NCBI GenBank assembly: GCA_045534265.1
Contig: JAZSJH010000005.1
Location: 186,001 to 250,000, forward strand
Direction of reading: 5' to 3'
Length of the DNA: 64,000 nt
Source: CAKVLS01 sp045534265
Lineage (GTDB): Bacteria; Bacillota; Clostridia; Christensenellales; UBA1242
In this document: piece after piece, positions 40,085 to 48,527 of the stretch
How positions within the stretch are numbered: the first letter of the stretch is position 1
Layout of the letters: each line of letters opens with the position of its first letter
Program-made: the position numbers and the translations under genes
The notes under the pieces: model-generated
What the model was told of the DNA's origin: nothing
Seen by the model: only the letters and a program-made list of their open reading frames with translations
Databases searched by the model: none

Positions 40085-40597
40085 ATTAACAAGGACCAAT
40101 TAATTAACGACGAGATCGTTTTGCCAAAGGTAAGACTTGTAAGCGAAACAGGTGAGCAATTGGGTATTGTATCAAGCGTTGAGGCAAACCGCATTGCTGA
40201 TGAGAGAAATCTAGACTTAGTTTTGATTTCACCACAAGCAGACCCACCAGTTTGCAAGATTATGAATTACGGCAAGTTTAAGTTTGAACAAATGAAAAAA
40301 CTTAAAGAACAAAGAAAGAGCCAAAAGGTTATAGAACTAAAAGAAGTTCAACTTTCTATGACTATTGACACTCACGACTTGCAAGTAAAGGCAAAACACG
40401 CAAAGAGATTTCTTGAAGAGGGTAACAAAGTAAAAGTTACTATCAAAATGAGAGGTCGTCAACAAGCTAGACCAGAGGCAGGTATTGCTGTTATGGCTAC
40501 ATTTGTTGATATGCTAGAGGGATTGGCTATGATCGAAAAGAACGCCGAAATCCTTGGTCGTAATATCATTATGATACTTGCACCTAATAAAAAATAA
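40085..40597 (+). CDS. infC: Translation initiation factor IF-3, AUU start codon
   Basis: Prevents subunit joining and proofreads initiation codons. The 170-residue protein reads (I/M)NKDQLINDEIVLPKVRL..., then the N domain, linker KEVQLSMTIDTHDL and C domain VKVTIKMRGRQQ. The start is ATT at 40085: the perfect SD AGGAGG (40071-40076) is eight bases upstream, and no ATG or GTG precedes conserved residues. IF-3 discriminates against AUU, so this start allows autoregulation as in E. coli infC. A TTG at 40121 would remove the conserved N terminus. Confidence 0.95.
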   Translation: MNKDQLINDEIVLPKVRLVSETGEQLGIVSSVEANRIADERNLDLVLISPQADPPVCKIMNYGKFKFEQMKKLKEQRKSQKVIELKEVQLSMTIDTHDLQVKAKHAKRFLEEGNKVKVTIKMRGRQQARPEAGIAVMATFVDMLEGLAMIEKNAEILGRNIIMILAPNKK

Positions 40598-40623
40598 TAA
40601 AATCATTTTTAAGGAGAAAAATT

Positions 40624-40818
40624 ATGCCAAAACAAAAAACAAACAGTTCTGCTAAAAAAAGATTTAGAGTAAAACCATCTGGAGTTATCAAAAGAGGACA
40701 ACAAGGCAGAAGACACATTTTAACAAAGAAAACAACTAAAAACAAAAGAGATTTGAGACAAGGTACTTATGTAGATGCTACTCAAGCAAAAACAATTAAG
40801 ACTTTGGTACAAGGCTAA
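40624..40818 (+). CDS. rpmI: 50S ribosomal protein bL35
   Basis: Basic 64-residue protein: KTNSSAKKRFRVKPSG, GQQGRRHILTKKTTKNKRDLR. Length and sequence are typical of bL35. AAGGAG SD. Middle gene of infC-rpmI-rplT. Confidence 0.97.
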   Translation: MPKQKTNSSAKKRFRVKPSGVIKRGQQGRRHILTKKTTKNKRDLRQGTYVDATQAKTIKTLVQG

Positions 40819-40833
40819 TAGGAGGAAGACGCA

Positions 40834-41190
40834 ATGAGAATTAAAAGAAGTGTAAACAAACAAAAACATAAGAAAGCTATTCTAAAGGCCGCTAAAGGTT
40901 ATAGAGGTGCAAAATCTACACTTGTTAGAGTAGCAAACCAAGCCGTTATGAAGAGCGGACAATACGCTTATATCGGTAGAAGATTAAGAAAAAGAGATAT
41001 GAGAAGCCTATGGATCGCAAGAATCAACGCAGCTTGCAGAATCAATGGTGTTTCTTATAGCCAATTTATGCACGGTTTGAAGCTAGCTAACATTACTCTT
41101 AACAGAAAAGTTCTAGCAGAAATGGCTGTTGCTGATAAAGATGCATTTGCAGCACTTGCAGAAACTGCAAAAAAACAACTTGCAAAATAA
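40834..41190 (+). CDS. rplT: 50S ribosomal protein bL20
   Basis: 118-residue 23S rRNA-binding protein needed early in 50S assembly: RIKRSVNKQKHKKAILKAAK, YAYIGRRLRKRDMRSLWIAR, YSQFMHGLKLANI. Likely the repressor of its own operon through the leader upstream of infC. AGGAGG SD 9 bases before the ATG. Confidence 0.97.
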   Translation: MRIKRSVNKQKHKKAILKAAKGYRGAKSTLVRVANQAVMKSGQYAYIGRRLRKRDMRSLWIARINAACRINGVSYSQFMHGLKLANITLNRKVLAEMAVADKDAFAALAETAKKQLAK

Positions 41191-41195
41191 TTCTT

Positions 41196-41234
41196 AACTT
41201 GTAAGGAAAGCAGTTTCCTTACAAGTTTTTTTTA
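41196..41234 (+). terminator. Terminator of the infC operon
   Basis: AACTTGTAAGGAAA pairs perfectly with TTTCCTTACAAGTT around GCAG, followed by T8. Confidence 0.95.
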
Positions 41235-41285
41235 GTAACGCAAAAACAAACTAAAGCAAGCGTTATTTTTATAAAGGAAAATTTT

Positions 41286-42032
41286 ATGCAATATATAACA
41301 TCAAGTTCAAACAATTTAATAAAAGAAGTAGCAAAATACAAAGATGGTAAAGATAATGCAATCTTGGTAGAAGGCATAAAAATCATCAAAGAAGTGGCTA
41401 AATATGGACTTTATTGCTCTAAGCTATTTGTCTTGGAAGAGAAGTTTGACCTTGTCAAAGATTATATAAACCAAAATTGCGAAGTATATTTTGTATCACA
41501 AAATGTCCTAGAAAAACTATCTTCTACCAAAACACCACAAGGAGTTGTTGGTGTGGTAGAGATTGCTGACAAAAAAATATCCGCCCCAAAAGGAAACTTT
41601 TTGGTGTTAGATAATTTACAAGACCCAGGAAATTTTGGTACAATATGTCGTAGCGCTTTAGGAGCTAACTTTTTGGATATATACGTGATTGATTGTCCTA
41701 GCTACAAATCATCTAAAATGATTCGTAGTACTATGGGTACAATCTTTGGTCTAAACATCTATCCAACAAGTTATGAAGACCTAAAACAAATGCTAAAAGC
41801 AAATAATCTACCACTACTTGTGGCAGATTTGGACGGCGAAAATATTTTTGACTATACACCAAAGGGGCAGTTCGGTATCGCTATCGGCAACGAAGGCAAT
41901 GGTGTAAGCGAAGATATTATTTCAATGTCAACCCAAAAGATTACTATACCTATGCACAATGATTTAGAATCCCTAAATGCAGGAGTGAGTGCAGGTATTT
42001 GTATGTATGTATTATCAAATAAAAGGAGTTAA
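41286..42032 (+). CDS. TrmH/SpoU-family RNA 2'-O-methyltransferase
   Basis: 248 residues. The N-terminal substrate-binding domain (ILVEGIKIIKEVAKYG; KLSSTKTPQGVVGV) is followed by the SPOUT knot with motif 1 NFGTICRSALGANF (conserved Asn/Arg), motif 2 AIGNEGNGVS and motif 3 IPMHNDLESLNAGVSAGI. Likely methylates a ribose in 23S rRNA or tRNA; RlmB-, TsnR- and YsgA-like members cannot be told apart here. SD AAAGGA. It is followed two bases later by the YebC gene. Confidence 0.93.
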   Translation: MQYITSSSNNLIKEVAKYKDGKDNAILVEGIKIIKEVAKYGLYCSKLFVLEEKFDLVKDYINQNCEVYFVSQNVLEKLSSTKTPQGVVGVVEIADKKISAPKGNFLVLDNLQDPGNFGTICRSALGANFLDIYVIDCPSYKSSKMIRSTMGTIFGLNIYPTSYEDLKQMLKANNLPLLVADLDGENIFDYTPKGQFGIAIGNEGNGVSEDIISMSTQKITIPMHNDLESLNAGVSAGICMYVLSNKRS

Positions 42033-42034
42033 TT

Positions 42035-42775
42035 ATGTCAGGACATAGCAAGTGGGCAAACATCAGAAGAACAAAAGGCAAAACTGATGCTGCAAGAGGA
42101 CAAACATTTACAAAAATCGGTAGAGAAATCGCAGTAGCTGTAAAGGCTGGTGGTCCAGACCCTAATACAAACTCAAAGCTAAAAGACGTTATCGCAAAAG
42201 CTAAGAAAAACAATATGCCTAACGACACAATCCAAAGAAGCATCAAAAAAGCTAGCGGCGAAATCAATGCTATCAATTACGAAGAAATCACTTACGAAGG
42301 ATATGGTATCGGCGGAAGTGCTGTTATTGTAAAATGCCTTACAGACAACAAAAACCGTTCTGCTGGTGATGTAAGACACGCTTTTGACAAAATGGGCGGA
42401 AGCTTGGGAGCTAGCGGCTGCGTATCATATATGTTTGACAACAAAGGTCTTTTGTATCTAGAAAAGAAACCTGGTATGGTAGAAGATGACGTTATTATGA
42501 TGTGCCTTGAGGCTGAAGCAGAAGACGTTGTTGATGACGGCGATTGCTACGAAATTATCACAACTCCAGCAAACTTCAACGCAGTAAAAGACGCTCTAGA
42601 AGCTCAAGGTCTTGTATTTGAAGAAGCAGCTGTAGAACTTGTACCACAATCAACAATCACTCTTGATAGCGAGCAAATAGTAAAATTTGAAAAACTAATT
42701 GATATGCTAGAAGAGCTAGATGACGTACAAGAAGTATTCCACAACGTAGACCTTCCAGAAGAAGACGAAGATTAA
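42035..42775 (+). CDS. YebC/PmpR family protein
   Basis: 246 residues with the standard opening SGHSKWANIRRTKGKTDAARG and TKIGREI. Then come the second domain (YEGYGIGGSAVIVKCLTDN) and GGSLGASGCVSYMF. The family was annotated as a transcription regulator; recent work links YebC members to translation through proline-rich stretches. It often neighbours ruvC, as here. SD AAAAGGAG overlaps the end of the methyltransferase gene. Confidence 0.96.
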   Translation: MSGHSKWANIRRTKGKTDAARGQTFTKIGREIAVAVKAGGPDPNTNSKLKDVIAKAKKNNMPNDTIQRSIKKASGEINAINYEEITYEGYGIGGSAVIVKCLTDNKNRSAGDVRHAFDKMGGSLGASGCVSYMFDNKGLLYLEKKPGMVEDDVIMMCLEAEAEDVVDDGDCYEIITTPANFNAVKDALEAQGLVFEEAAVELVPQSTITLDSEQIVKFEKLIDMLEELDDVQEVFHNVDLPEEDED

Positions 42776-42780
42776 TAAAT

Positions 42781-42810
42781 AAAACTAGCAAAACACTTGC
42801 TAGTTTTTTT
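42781..42810 (+). terminator. Terminator after the YebC gene
   Basis: AAAACTAGCAA pairs with TTGCTAGTTTT around AACAC, followed by T tail. Confidence 0.88.
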
Positions 42811-42826
42811 ATGCAAAAAAATAGTC

Positions 42827-42855
42827 TTGTATAGATTAAAATTATATTATATATT
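42827..42855 (+). promoter_or_regulatory. ruvC operon promoter
   Basis: TTGTAT (42827-42832), 17-base spacer, TATATT (42850-42855). I see no LexA/DinR-type box next to it. Confidence 0.6.
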
Positions 42856-42914
42856 ATTACTTATGTTTGACTTTTTTTTGCAAAGCAAATATACTTTTAG
42901 TTAGAAGGTATATT

Positions 42915-43403
42915 ATGGTTATTTTAGGCATTGACCCTGGCTTTGCAATTATCGGCTATGGGGTTATCGAAAAAGACAGAGATATAAAAGTTATTGACTA
43001 CGGCGTAATCACTACACCCAAAGAAGATAGTATCGCAACCCGCCTTGAAACATCATACAAAGCTATGGTTGCTTTAATTGACAAGTTCAAACCTGATGCT
43101 ATCGCTATAGAAGAACTTTTTTATTTCAAAAACCAAACAACAGTTATCAACGTAGCTCAAGCAAGAGGAATAATAGTGCTTGCTTGCAGCCAGAGCAAAA
43201 CTCCGATATATGAATACACGCCGCTTCAGGTAAAACAAGCTATTACCGGAAACGGCAGAGCGGAGAAAAAGCAAATTCAGTATATGGTAACAAATATTTT
43301 AGGACTATCAAAAATCCCAAAACCAGATGATGCTGCAGACGCTCTAGCTATAGCTATAACTCACAGCCAAACAAATAACCTAATTTCAAATAATAGAATG
43401 TAA
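42915..43403 (+). CDS. ruvC: Holliday junction endonuclease RuvC
   Basis: Resolves Holliday junctions. Catalytic carboxylates are in GIDPGFAIIGYG (first Asp), AIEELFYFKNQT (Glu) and PDDAADALAIAITH (last two Asp). 162 residues from ATG 42915, with SD AGAAGG; an upstream in-frame start adds 16 residues running into the leader and was rejected. First gene of a ruvC-ruvA-ruvB-queA-tgt operon. Confidence 0.96.
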   Translation: MVILGIDPGFAIIGYGVIEKDRDIKVIDYGVITTPKEDSIATRLETSYKAMVALIDKFKPDAIAIEELFYFKNQTTVINVAQARGIIVLACSQSKTPIYEYTPLQVKQAITGNGRAEKKQIQYMVTNILGLSKIPKPDDAADALAIAITHSQTNNLISNNRM

Positions 43404-43413
43404 GGAGAAAATA

Positions 43414-43998
43414 ATGTTTGCTTTTTTAGAAGGAAATATTGCATATAAACAAGACGGAATACTAATTGTAAACGTTGGTGGCGTAGGGTACGAACTATGC
43501 GTGTCTAACTTTACAAACTACGCTCTTCCAAATGTAGGAGAAAACGCAAAAGTTCTTACATACTTGCAAGTAAAAGAAGACGGCGTTTGCCTGTATGGTT
43601 TTGCAGCTGCAGATGAAAAGGAAATGTTCCTAAAACTTATCACAGTTAGTGGTGTAGGACCAAAAGGCGCTATTGGTATTTTGTCAAATATATCTTTAAG
43701 CGATCTTATCAAGGCAATATCTTTGGGTGACATCAAAGTTTTGTCTTCTATCAAAGGCATTGGCAAAAAAACTGCAGAAAGAATAGCTATTGAGCTAAAA
43801 GACAAAGTATCCTTTGAGGGAAGTTTAGAAGCTCCAGCCCAAATTGTCGATACAAAGGCTGTTGATGAGGCTATTGTTGTACTTGTTTCTTTGGGCGTTT
43901 CTAAAAATGATGCTTTGCGTCTTGCTAGAGAATACGCAAAGGAAGATAGTACAGCCGAAGAAATAGTATCAAAAGCATTAAGGGGGTTAGGTAACTAA
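43414..43998 (+). CDS. ruvA: Holliday junction branch-migration protein RuvA
   Basis: 194 residues. N-terminal OB domain (MFAFLEGNIAYK, VNVGGVGYELCV), then helix-hairpin-helix motifs LITVSGVGPKGAIGIL and LSSIKGIGKKTAERIAIELKDK, then the C-terminal RuvB-contacting domain. It binds the junction and recruits RuvB. AAGGAG SD. Its stop overlaps the ruvB start by one base. Confidence 0.97.
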   Translation: MFAFLEGNIAYKQDGILIVNVGGVGYELCVSNFTNYALPNVGENAKVLTYLQVKEDGVCLYGFAAADEKEMFLKLITVSGVGPKGAIGILSNISLSDLIKAISLGDIKVLSSIKGIGKKTAERIAIELKDKVSFEGSLEAPAQIVDTKAVDEAIVVLVSLGVSKNDALRLAREYAKEDSTAEEIVSKALRGLGN

Positions 43999-45047
43999 TG
44001 GACGATTTATTCCAAAGCACACGCACAATGACTGATGTTGAGATAGAAAACTCACTAAGACCTACAACCCTAAACGATTATGTTGGTCAAAAGAAAATTA
44101 AAGATAGCCTTACTATCTATATCGAAGCTGCAAAAAATAGAAAAGAAGCCCTAGACCACGTGCTTTTGTACGGACCACCGGGGCTTGGAAAAACAACACT
44201 TTCACACATTATAGCCAATGAACTTGGTTCTCAAATAAAAATAACATCAGGACCTACTATCGAACACGCAGCAGATCTTGCCGCAATACTTACAAACCTT
44301 AACAAAAATGATGTTTTATTTATTGACGAAATACATAGACTAAATCATTCTGTAGAAGAGATTTTGTATCCAGCGATGGAAGACTATGCTCTTGATTTTA
44401 TCGTGGGCAAAGGTCCTTCTGCACGTAATATGAGATTAAAAATCCAACCTTTCACACTAATCGGCGCTACAACCAAGGCCGGCAGCATAAGCTCACCACT
44501 TCGTGATAGATTTGGAGTTTTGGCACGTCTTGAGCTTTATAGCACAGAAGAACTTGCAACAATTGTAAAAAGAAGTGCGGGTATTTTGGGTATAGCAATA
44601 GATGATGATGCCGTAACAGAAATTGGCAAAAGAAGTAGGGGAACTCCACGTATTGCCAATAGAATTTTGAAAAGAGTAAGAGATTACGCCGAAGTAAAAG
44701 GCAATGGAAAGATTGACCTAAATATTGCAAAATCTGCTCTAAACCTTATGGAAATAGACGACCTTGGTCTTGACTTTATTGATAGAAGAATACTTCTTAA
44801 TATCCTAAATAAATTCGGTGGCGGACCCGTTGGTCTTGATACATTAGCTGCCGCAACAGGCGAAGAAGCAGGAACTATCGAAGATGTTTACGAACCATAC
44901 CTTATTCAACTAGGATTTATCGCACGCACTCCACGTGGCAGAATAGTGCTTGCTCCTGCATACAAACATTTGGGCGTAGAGCTATCAACCGACAAGCAAA
45001 CACAACTTAACAATATTCAAAAAGGACTAAACGACACAAATGAATGA
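43998..45047 (+). CDS. ruvB: Holliday junction helicase RuvB
   Basis: AAA+ motor of branch migration, 349 residues. RPTTLNDYVGQ, Walker A YGPPGLGKTTLSHI, Walker B LFIDEIHRL, sensor 1 GATTKAGSISSPLRDRFG, and the C-terminal winged helix (LAAATGEEAGTIEDVYEPYLI). Complete. It overlaps queA by eight bases. Confidence 0.98.
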   Translation: MDDLFQSTRTMTDVEIENSLRPTTLNDYVGQKKIKDSLTIYIEAAKNRKEALDHVLLYGPPGLGKTTLSHIIANELGSQIKITSGPTIEHAADLAAILTNLNKNDVLFIDEIHRLNHSVEEILYPAMEDYALDFIVGKGPSARNMRLKIQPFTLIGATTKAGSISSPLRDRFGVLARLELYSTEELATIVKRSAGILGIAIDDDAVTEIGKRSRGTPRIANRILKRVRDYAEVKGNGKIDLNIAKSALNLMEIDDLGLDFIDRRILLNILNKFGGGPVGLDTLAAATGEEAGTIEDVYEPYLIQLGFIARTPRGRIVLAPAYKHLGVELSTDKQTQLNNIQKGLNDTNE

Positions 45048-46068
45048 TTTGACCAAAACATCTAGTTACTTTTATGATTTGCCCGAGGACTTAATCGCTC
45101 AAACGCCAATTGAGCCAAGGGACCATTCAAGACTACTTGTTTATAACAGAAGTGAAAAACAAATTGAGCATAAGCATTTTTACGATATAGTTGATTATCT
45201 AAAAGAAGGTGACGTTCTTGTTGTAAACAACACAAAAGTTATTCCTTGTAGACTAATCGGCAAAAAAGATACTGGTGCCGTTATTGAAGTTTTTATTATG
45301 AAAAAACTAAACGGAACAGACTGGGAAGCCCTAGTTAAACCGGGCAAAAGATGTAAAATAGGCACAATAGTAACATTTAGTGACAAACTAAAATGCGAAA
45401 TAATAGGCGATACAGACTTTGGCGGAAGAATAGTTAGATTTATCTTTGAAGGAACTTTTGAAACTGTTTTGTCAGAAGTTGGTGTTATGCCACTTCCACC
45501 ATATATTAAAGAAAAATTAAAAGACCAAAATCGCTATCAAACTGTATATGCAAAGCTTGATGGTAGCGCAGCAGCTCCTACTGCAGGTCTTCACTTTACA
45601 CCAGAGCTTATGCAAAAAATAAAAGACAAAGGTGTAAAGATAGCCGAAGTTTTACTTCACGTTGGCTTGGGCACTTTTAGACCAGTAAAGTGCGATAATA
45701 TTTTAGAGCACGATATGCATAGTGAGTACTTTGAAGTTACAGAAGAAACTGCAAAGCTAATTAACGATACAAAAGCCGCTGGCGGTAGAGTAATAGCTGT
45801 TGGTACAACATCTGTTAGAGTACTTGAGTCTGCAAGCGAAGACGGAAAACTTCTTGCAAAGTCAGGCAACACAAAAATCTTTATTTATCCGTCATACAAA
45901 TTCAAAATGGTAGATTGTCTAATTACAAACTTCCATTTGCCAGAAAGTACGCTTATTATGCTGGTTAGTGCGTTTGCTGGATACGAAGATACAATGAACT
46001 TTTATAACAAAGCTGTAGAAGAAAAATATAGATTCTTTAGCTTTGGTGATTCTACATTTATTTACTAA
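45040..46068 (+). CDS. queA: tRNA preQ1(34) ribosyltransferase-isomerase QueA
   Basis: Adds the SAM-derived ribosyl moiety to preQ1 in tRNA to form epoxyqueuosine. DFYDLPEDLIAQTP-like opening (YFYDLPEDLIAQTPIEPRDHSRLL), VNNTKVIPCRL, the core segment AAPTAGLHFTPEL, LHVGLGTFRPV and the C-terminal FHLPESTLIMLVSAFAG are all family signatures. 342 residues, complete. tgt follows. Confidence 0.97.
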   Translation: MNDLTKTSSYFYDLPEDLIAQTPIEPRDHSRLLVYNRSEKQIEHKHFYDIVDYLKEGDVLVVNNTKVIPCRLIGKKDTGAVIEVFIMKKLNGTDWEALVKPGKRCKIGTIVTFSDKLKCEIIGDTDFGGRIVRFIFEGTFETVLSEVGVMPLPPYIKEKLKDQNRYQTVYAKLDGSAAAPTAGLHFTPELMQKIKDKGVKIAEVLLHVGLGTFRPVKCDNILEHDMHSEYFEVTEETAKLINDTKAAGGRVIAVGTTSVRVLESASEDGKLLAKSGNTKIFIYPSYKFKMVDCLITNFHLPESTLIMLVSAFAGYEDTMNFYNKAVEEKYRFFSFGDSTFIY

Positions 46069-46090
46069 AATATATAAAAAAGGAACAAAA

Positions 46091-47206
46091 ATGAAAAATT
46101 TTTGGTTTGAAACAACACATATAGACCCAAATAGTGGCGCAAGAACAGGTATTTTTCACACCCCACACGGAGATATCGAAACACCTATCTATATGCCGGT
46201 AGGAACTCAAGCAACAGTAAAAAGCTTAACTCCTCAAGAGCTTTATGAGATAGGCTCTCAAATTATCCTTTCAAATACTTATCACTTGCATTTGCGTCCG
46301 GGCGAAGATATAGTAAAAAAAGCTGGTGGTCTTCATAAATTTATGGATTTTAATAAGCCAATCCTTACAGACAGCGGTGGCTTCCAAGTATTTTCGCTAT
46401 CTGACCTTAACAAAATAACCGAAGACGGAGTAGAATTCAAATCTCACCTAAACGGTGAAAGATTGTTTATGAACCCAGAAAAATGTATGCAAATCCAAAA
46501 CGATTTGGGTAGCGATATCATTATGGCTTTTGACGAATGTAGCCCATATGGCGCAACAAAAGATTATGCAAAAAAAGCTATGGAAAGAACTTTGCGTTGG
46601 CTTGATAGATGTTACGAAGTTCAAAAAAATGAGCATCAAATGCTATTTCCTATCGTTCAAGGTAACTTCTACAAAGATTTGAGACTAGAAAGTTTACAAA
46701 GAACACTTCCATATGTAAAATGCGGTATTGCTATAGGTGGTTTGTCAGTTGGCGAGCCAAAGCAAGAAATGTATGATATTCTAGACGTTATGAAGCCACA
46801 TTACCCAGAAGATTCTCCAAGATACCTTATGGGAGTAGGTAGCCCAGACTGCCTTATCGAAGGAGTTTTGCGTGGTATAGATATGTTTGACTGCGTACTA
46901 GCTACACGTATTGCAAGAAATGGTACTGCTTTTACTAGCAAAGGCAAAATAGTAGTTCGTAATGCAAAATATAAAGAAGATTTTACGCCACTAGATGATG
47001 AGTGTGACTGCTATTGCTGCAAACATTATACAAAAGCATACCTTCGCCACCTTATCAATACAAATGAGATTTTGGGCGGAAGAATGCTTAGTCTTCACAA
47101 CTTAAGATTTTTGATTAAACTAATGGAAGATGTACGTAAGTCTATCAAAGAAGATAGATTTTTGGAGTTTAGAGAAGAATTTTATAAAAAATACGGCGAT
47201 AAATAG
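46091..47206 (+). CDS. tgt: tRNA-guanine transglycosylase
   Basis: Exchanges G34 for preQ1 in tRNAs with GUN anticodons. 371 residues from ATG 46091 (SD AAAAAGGA; the longer in-frame start was rejected because it lies within the queA stop region). Motifs: GTQATVKSLTPQEL, ILTDSGGFQVFSL (catalytic Asp), GIAIGGLSVGEP, DCVLATRIARNG and zinc ligands CDCYCC...H. It acts directly before QueA in the pathway. Confidence 0.97.
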   Translation: MKNFWFETTHIDPNSGARTGIFHTPHGDIETPIYMPVGTQATVKSLTPQELYEIGSQIILSNTYHLHLRPGEDIVKKAGGLHKFMDFNKPILTDSGGFQVFSLSDLNKITEDGVEFKSHLNGERLFMNPEKCMQIQNDLGSDIIMAFDECSPYGATKDYAKKAMERTLRWLDRCYEVQKNEHQMLFPIVQGNFYKDLRLESLQRTLPYVKCGIAIGGLSVGEPKQEMYDILDVMKPHYPEDSPRYLMGVGSPDCLIEGVLRGIDMFDCVLATRIARNGTAFTSKGKIVVRNAKYKEDFTPLDDECDCYCCKHYTKAYLRHLINTNEILGGRMLSLHNLRFLIKLMEDVRKSIKEDRFLEFREEFYKKYGDK

Positions 47207-47224
47207 TTTTTTGACAAAATTCTT

Positions 47225-47252
47225 TTGCAAAAACTTTTTATTTGGCTATAAT
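47225..47252 (+). promoter_or_regulatory. yajC promoter
   Basis: TTGCAA (47225-47230), 16-base spacer, TATAAT (47247-47252). A second TTGACA lies just upstream at 47211-47216. Confidence 0.65.
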
Positions 47253-47276
47253 ACAAATGTATAAGGAGAAATTAAT

Positions 47277-47852
47277 ATGATGAATTTAACAATGTTGCTT
47301 GCAGAAGGCGAACAACCAGCAGCAGGCGGATTTGCACAAGCTTGGCCTTTACTACTTATTTTGGTTTTATTTCTTGCTTTAATGATTTGGAATATGTTTT
47401 CTGGCAAGAAAAGACAAAATGAATCTGAAAAGATGCTAAACGAACTAAAAGTAGGAGACAAAGTTGTAACTAATGCGGGTATTTATGGCGAAATAGTATC
47501 AATTAGACATACAAACTTTGGTAAAGTAGCTCTTATCAAATCTGGAGAAGATGACAAAGCAAGTTATATTAGCGTAAATCTATCTGTTATACTTGGTATT
47601 GACGAAAAACATGATGTAATAGTTGACGCAGAAGGCAATATCATTGACCCAGAAGCAGAAAAAGAAGAAGCTAAAGAAGAAGTAAAGACAGAAAAAACTG
47701 AAACTTCTGCCGTAGAAGAATCTACAAAAGAAGATAAAACAGAAACAACTGAAAAAGTAGAAAACGAGCCTGCTAAAAAGCAAACAACAAAAAAATCTAC
47801 AACAAAAAAGACAACCACTGCTAAAAAATCAGCAACAAAAAAAGCAGAATAA
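47277..47852 (+). CDS. yajC: Preprotein translocase subunit YajC with Lys/Thr tail
   Basis: Accessory subunit of the Sec translocase. One N-terminal membrane helix (WPLLLILVLFLALMIWNMF) and the YajC core (MLNELKVGDKVVTNAGIYGEIVSI) account for about 110 residues. The remaining 80 residues are an unusual low-complexity extension: an acidic Glu/Lys/Thr stretch, then a histone-H1-like run of Lys, Thr and Ala (KKSTTKKTTTAKKSATKKAE). AAGGAG SD. secD and secF follow after one intervening gene. Confidence 0.92.
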   Translation: MMNLTMLLAEGEQPAAGGFAQAWPLLLILVLFLALMIWNMFSGKKRQNESEKMLNELKVGDKVVTNAGIYGEIVSIRHTNFGKVALIKSGEDDKASYISVNLSVILGIDEKHDVIVDAEGNIIDPEAEKEEAKEEVKTEKTETSAVEESTKEDKTETTEKVENEPAKKQTTKKSTTKKTTTAKKSATKKAE

Positions 47853-47869
47853 TCAATCATAAAAATTAA

Positions 47870-47903
47870 ATTCTCTCATATCTTATGGTATGGGAGATTT
47901 TTT
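47870..47903 (+). terminator. Terminator after yajC that also covers the next SD
   Basis: TCTCTCATA pairs with TATGGGAGA around a short loop, followed by T6. The right arm contains GGGAG, the only SD candidate for the ATG at 47904, so the hairpin may terminate or repress translation. Confidence 0.65.
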
Positions 47904-48296
47904 ATGGAAAAAACACTTAAATCAAACTTTCTAAATATTCTAAAATCAACTCTAGTTGCAGTGCTTATATCAGTAGGGCTTATACTTGTATTTGCAGTAG
48001 CTCTCAAATTTGTTGATTTTAGTGATGTTATTATAAAAATTATTAACCAAATTATAAAAATTATCAGCATATTTTTTGGCTGTTTTGTTATGCTCAAAAA
48101 AGACAAATCAAAAGGACTTATAAAAGGCCTTATTTTAGGCGTTATGTATTCGGTTATTGCCTTTATTGTTTTTTCTTTACTAAACAGTAGTTTTTCGTTT
48201 GGACTATCTAATATACTTGATTTGTTGTTTAGTGCGGTTTTTGGCTCTATTTGTGGTGTTTTTTGTGCCAACATTGGTGCGGAAAGAGTGGCATAA
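47904..48296 (+). CDS. TIGR04086-family membrane protein
   Basis: 130 residues with four predicted membrane helices: positions about 10-32, 38-60 (weaker), 72-94 and 100-122. Hydrophobic throughout with GCFVMLKKDKSKGLIKGLILG in the centre, typical of the TIGR04086 (YrzE-like) family found beside yajC in Firmicutes. Function unknown; possibly connected to Sec export by neighbourhood only. Its SD lies in the preceding hairpin. Confidence 0.85.
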   Translation: MEKTLKSNFLNILKSTLVAVLISVGLILVFAVALKFVDFSDVIIKIINQIIKIISIFFGCFVMLKKDKSKGLIKGLILGVMYSVIAFIVFSLLNSSFSFGLSNILDLLFSAVFGSICGVFCANIGAERVA

Positions 48297-48406
48297 AACA
48301 AATAGTACTATGCAAAATAGCTGCATTGTTGCTAAGTATTTGTATTGTAAATTTGATACACAAATAATAAAAAATGTATGCCAAGAAAATATCTATCATC
48401 TTTCTT

Positions 48407-48437
48407 AATTGAGAGCCTTTGGGCTTTCAATTTTTTA
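48407..48437 (+). terminator. Terminator before secD
   Basis: AATTGAGAGCC pairs with GGGCTTTCAATT around TTT, followed by T6. I see no gene in 48297-48406. Confidence 0.8.
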
Positions 48438-48471
48438 TTGCCAAAAATTGTCTATTTCTAAAAAAAAGTGT

Positions 48472-48500
48472 TTGACTATACGATATATTTATTATATAAT
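48472..48500 (+). promoter_or_regulatory. secDF promoter
   Basis: TTGACT (48472-48477), 17-base spacer, TATAAT (48495-48500). Confidence 0.8.
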
Positions 48501-48527
48501 ATATTGCATATTGAAGGAGCATTTTTA

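Noticed and set aside
47564..47860. Minus-strand frame rich in Phe, Val and Ser opposite yajC
   Set aside because: It is the complement of the Lys/Glu/Thr repeats in the yajC tail, not an independent protein.
48297..48406. Possible small RNA or short gene before secD
   Set aside because: No SD-supported frame, no promoter and no stable structure apart from the terminator that follows.
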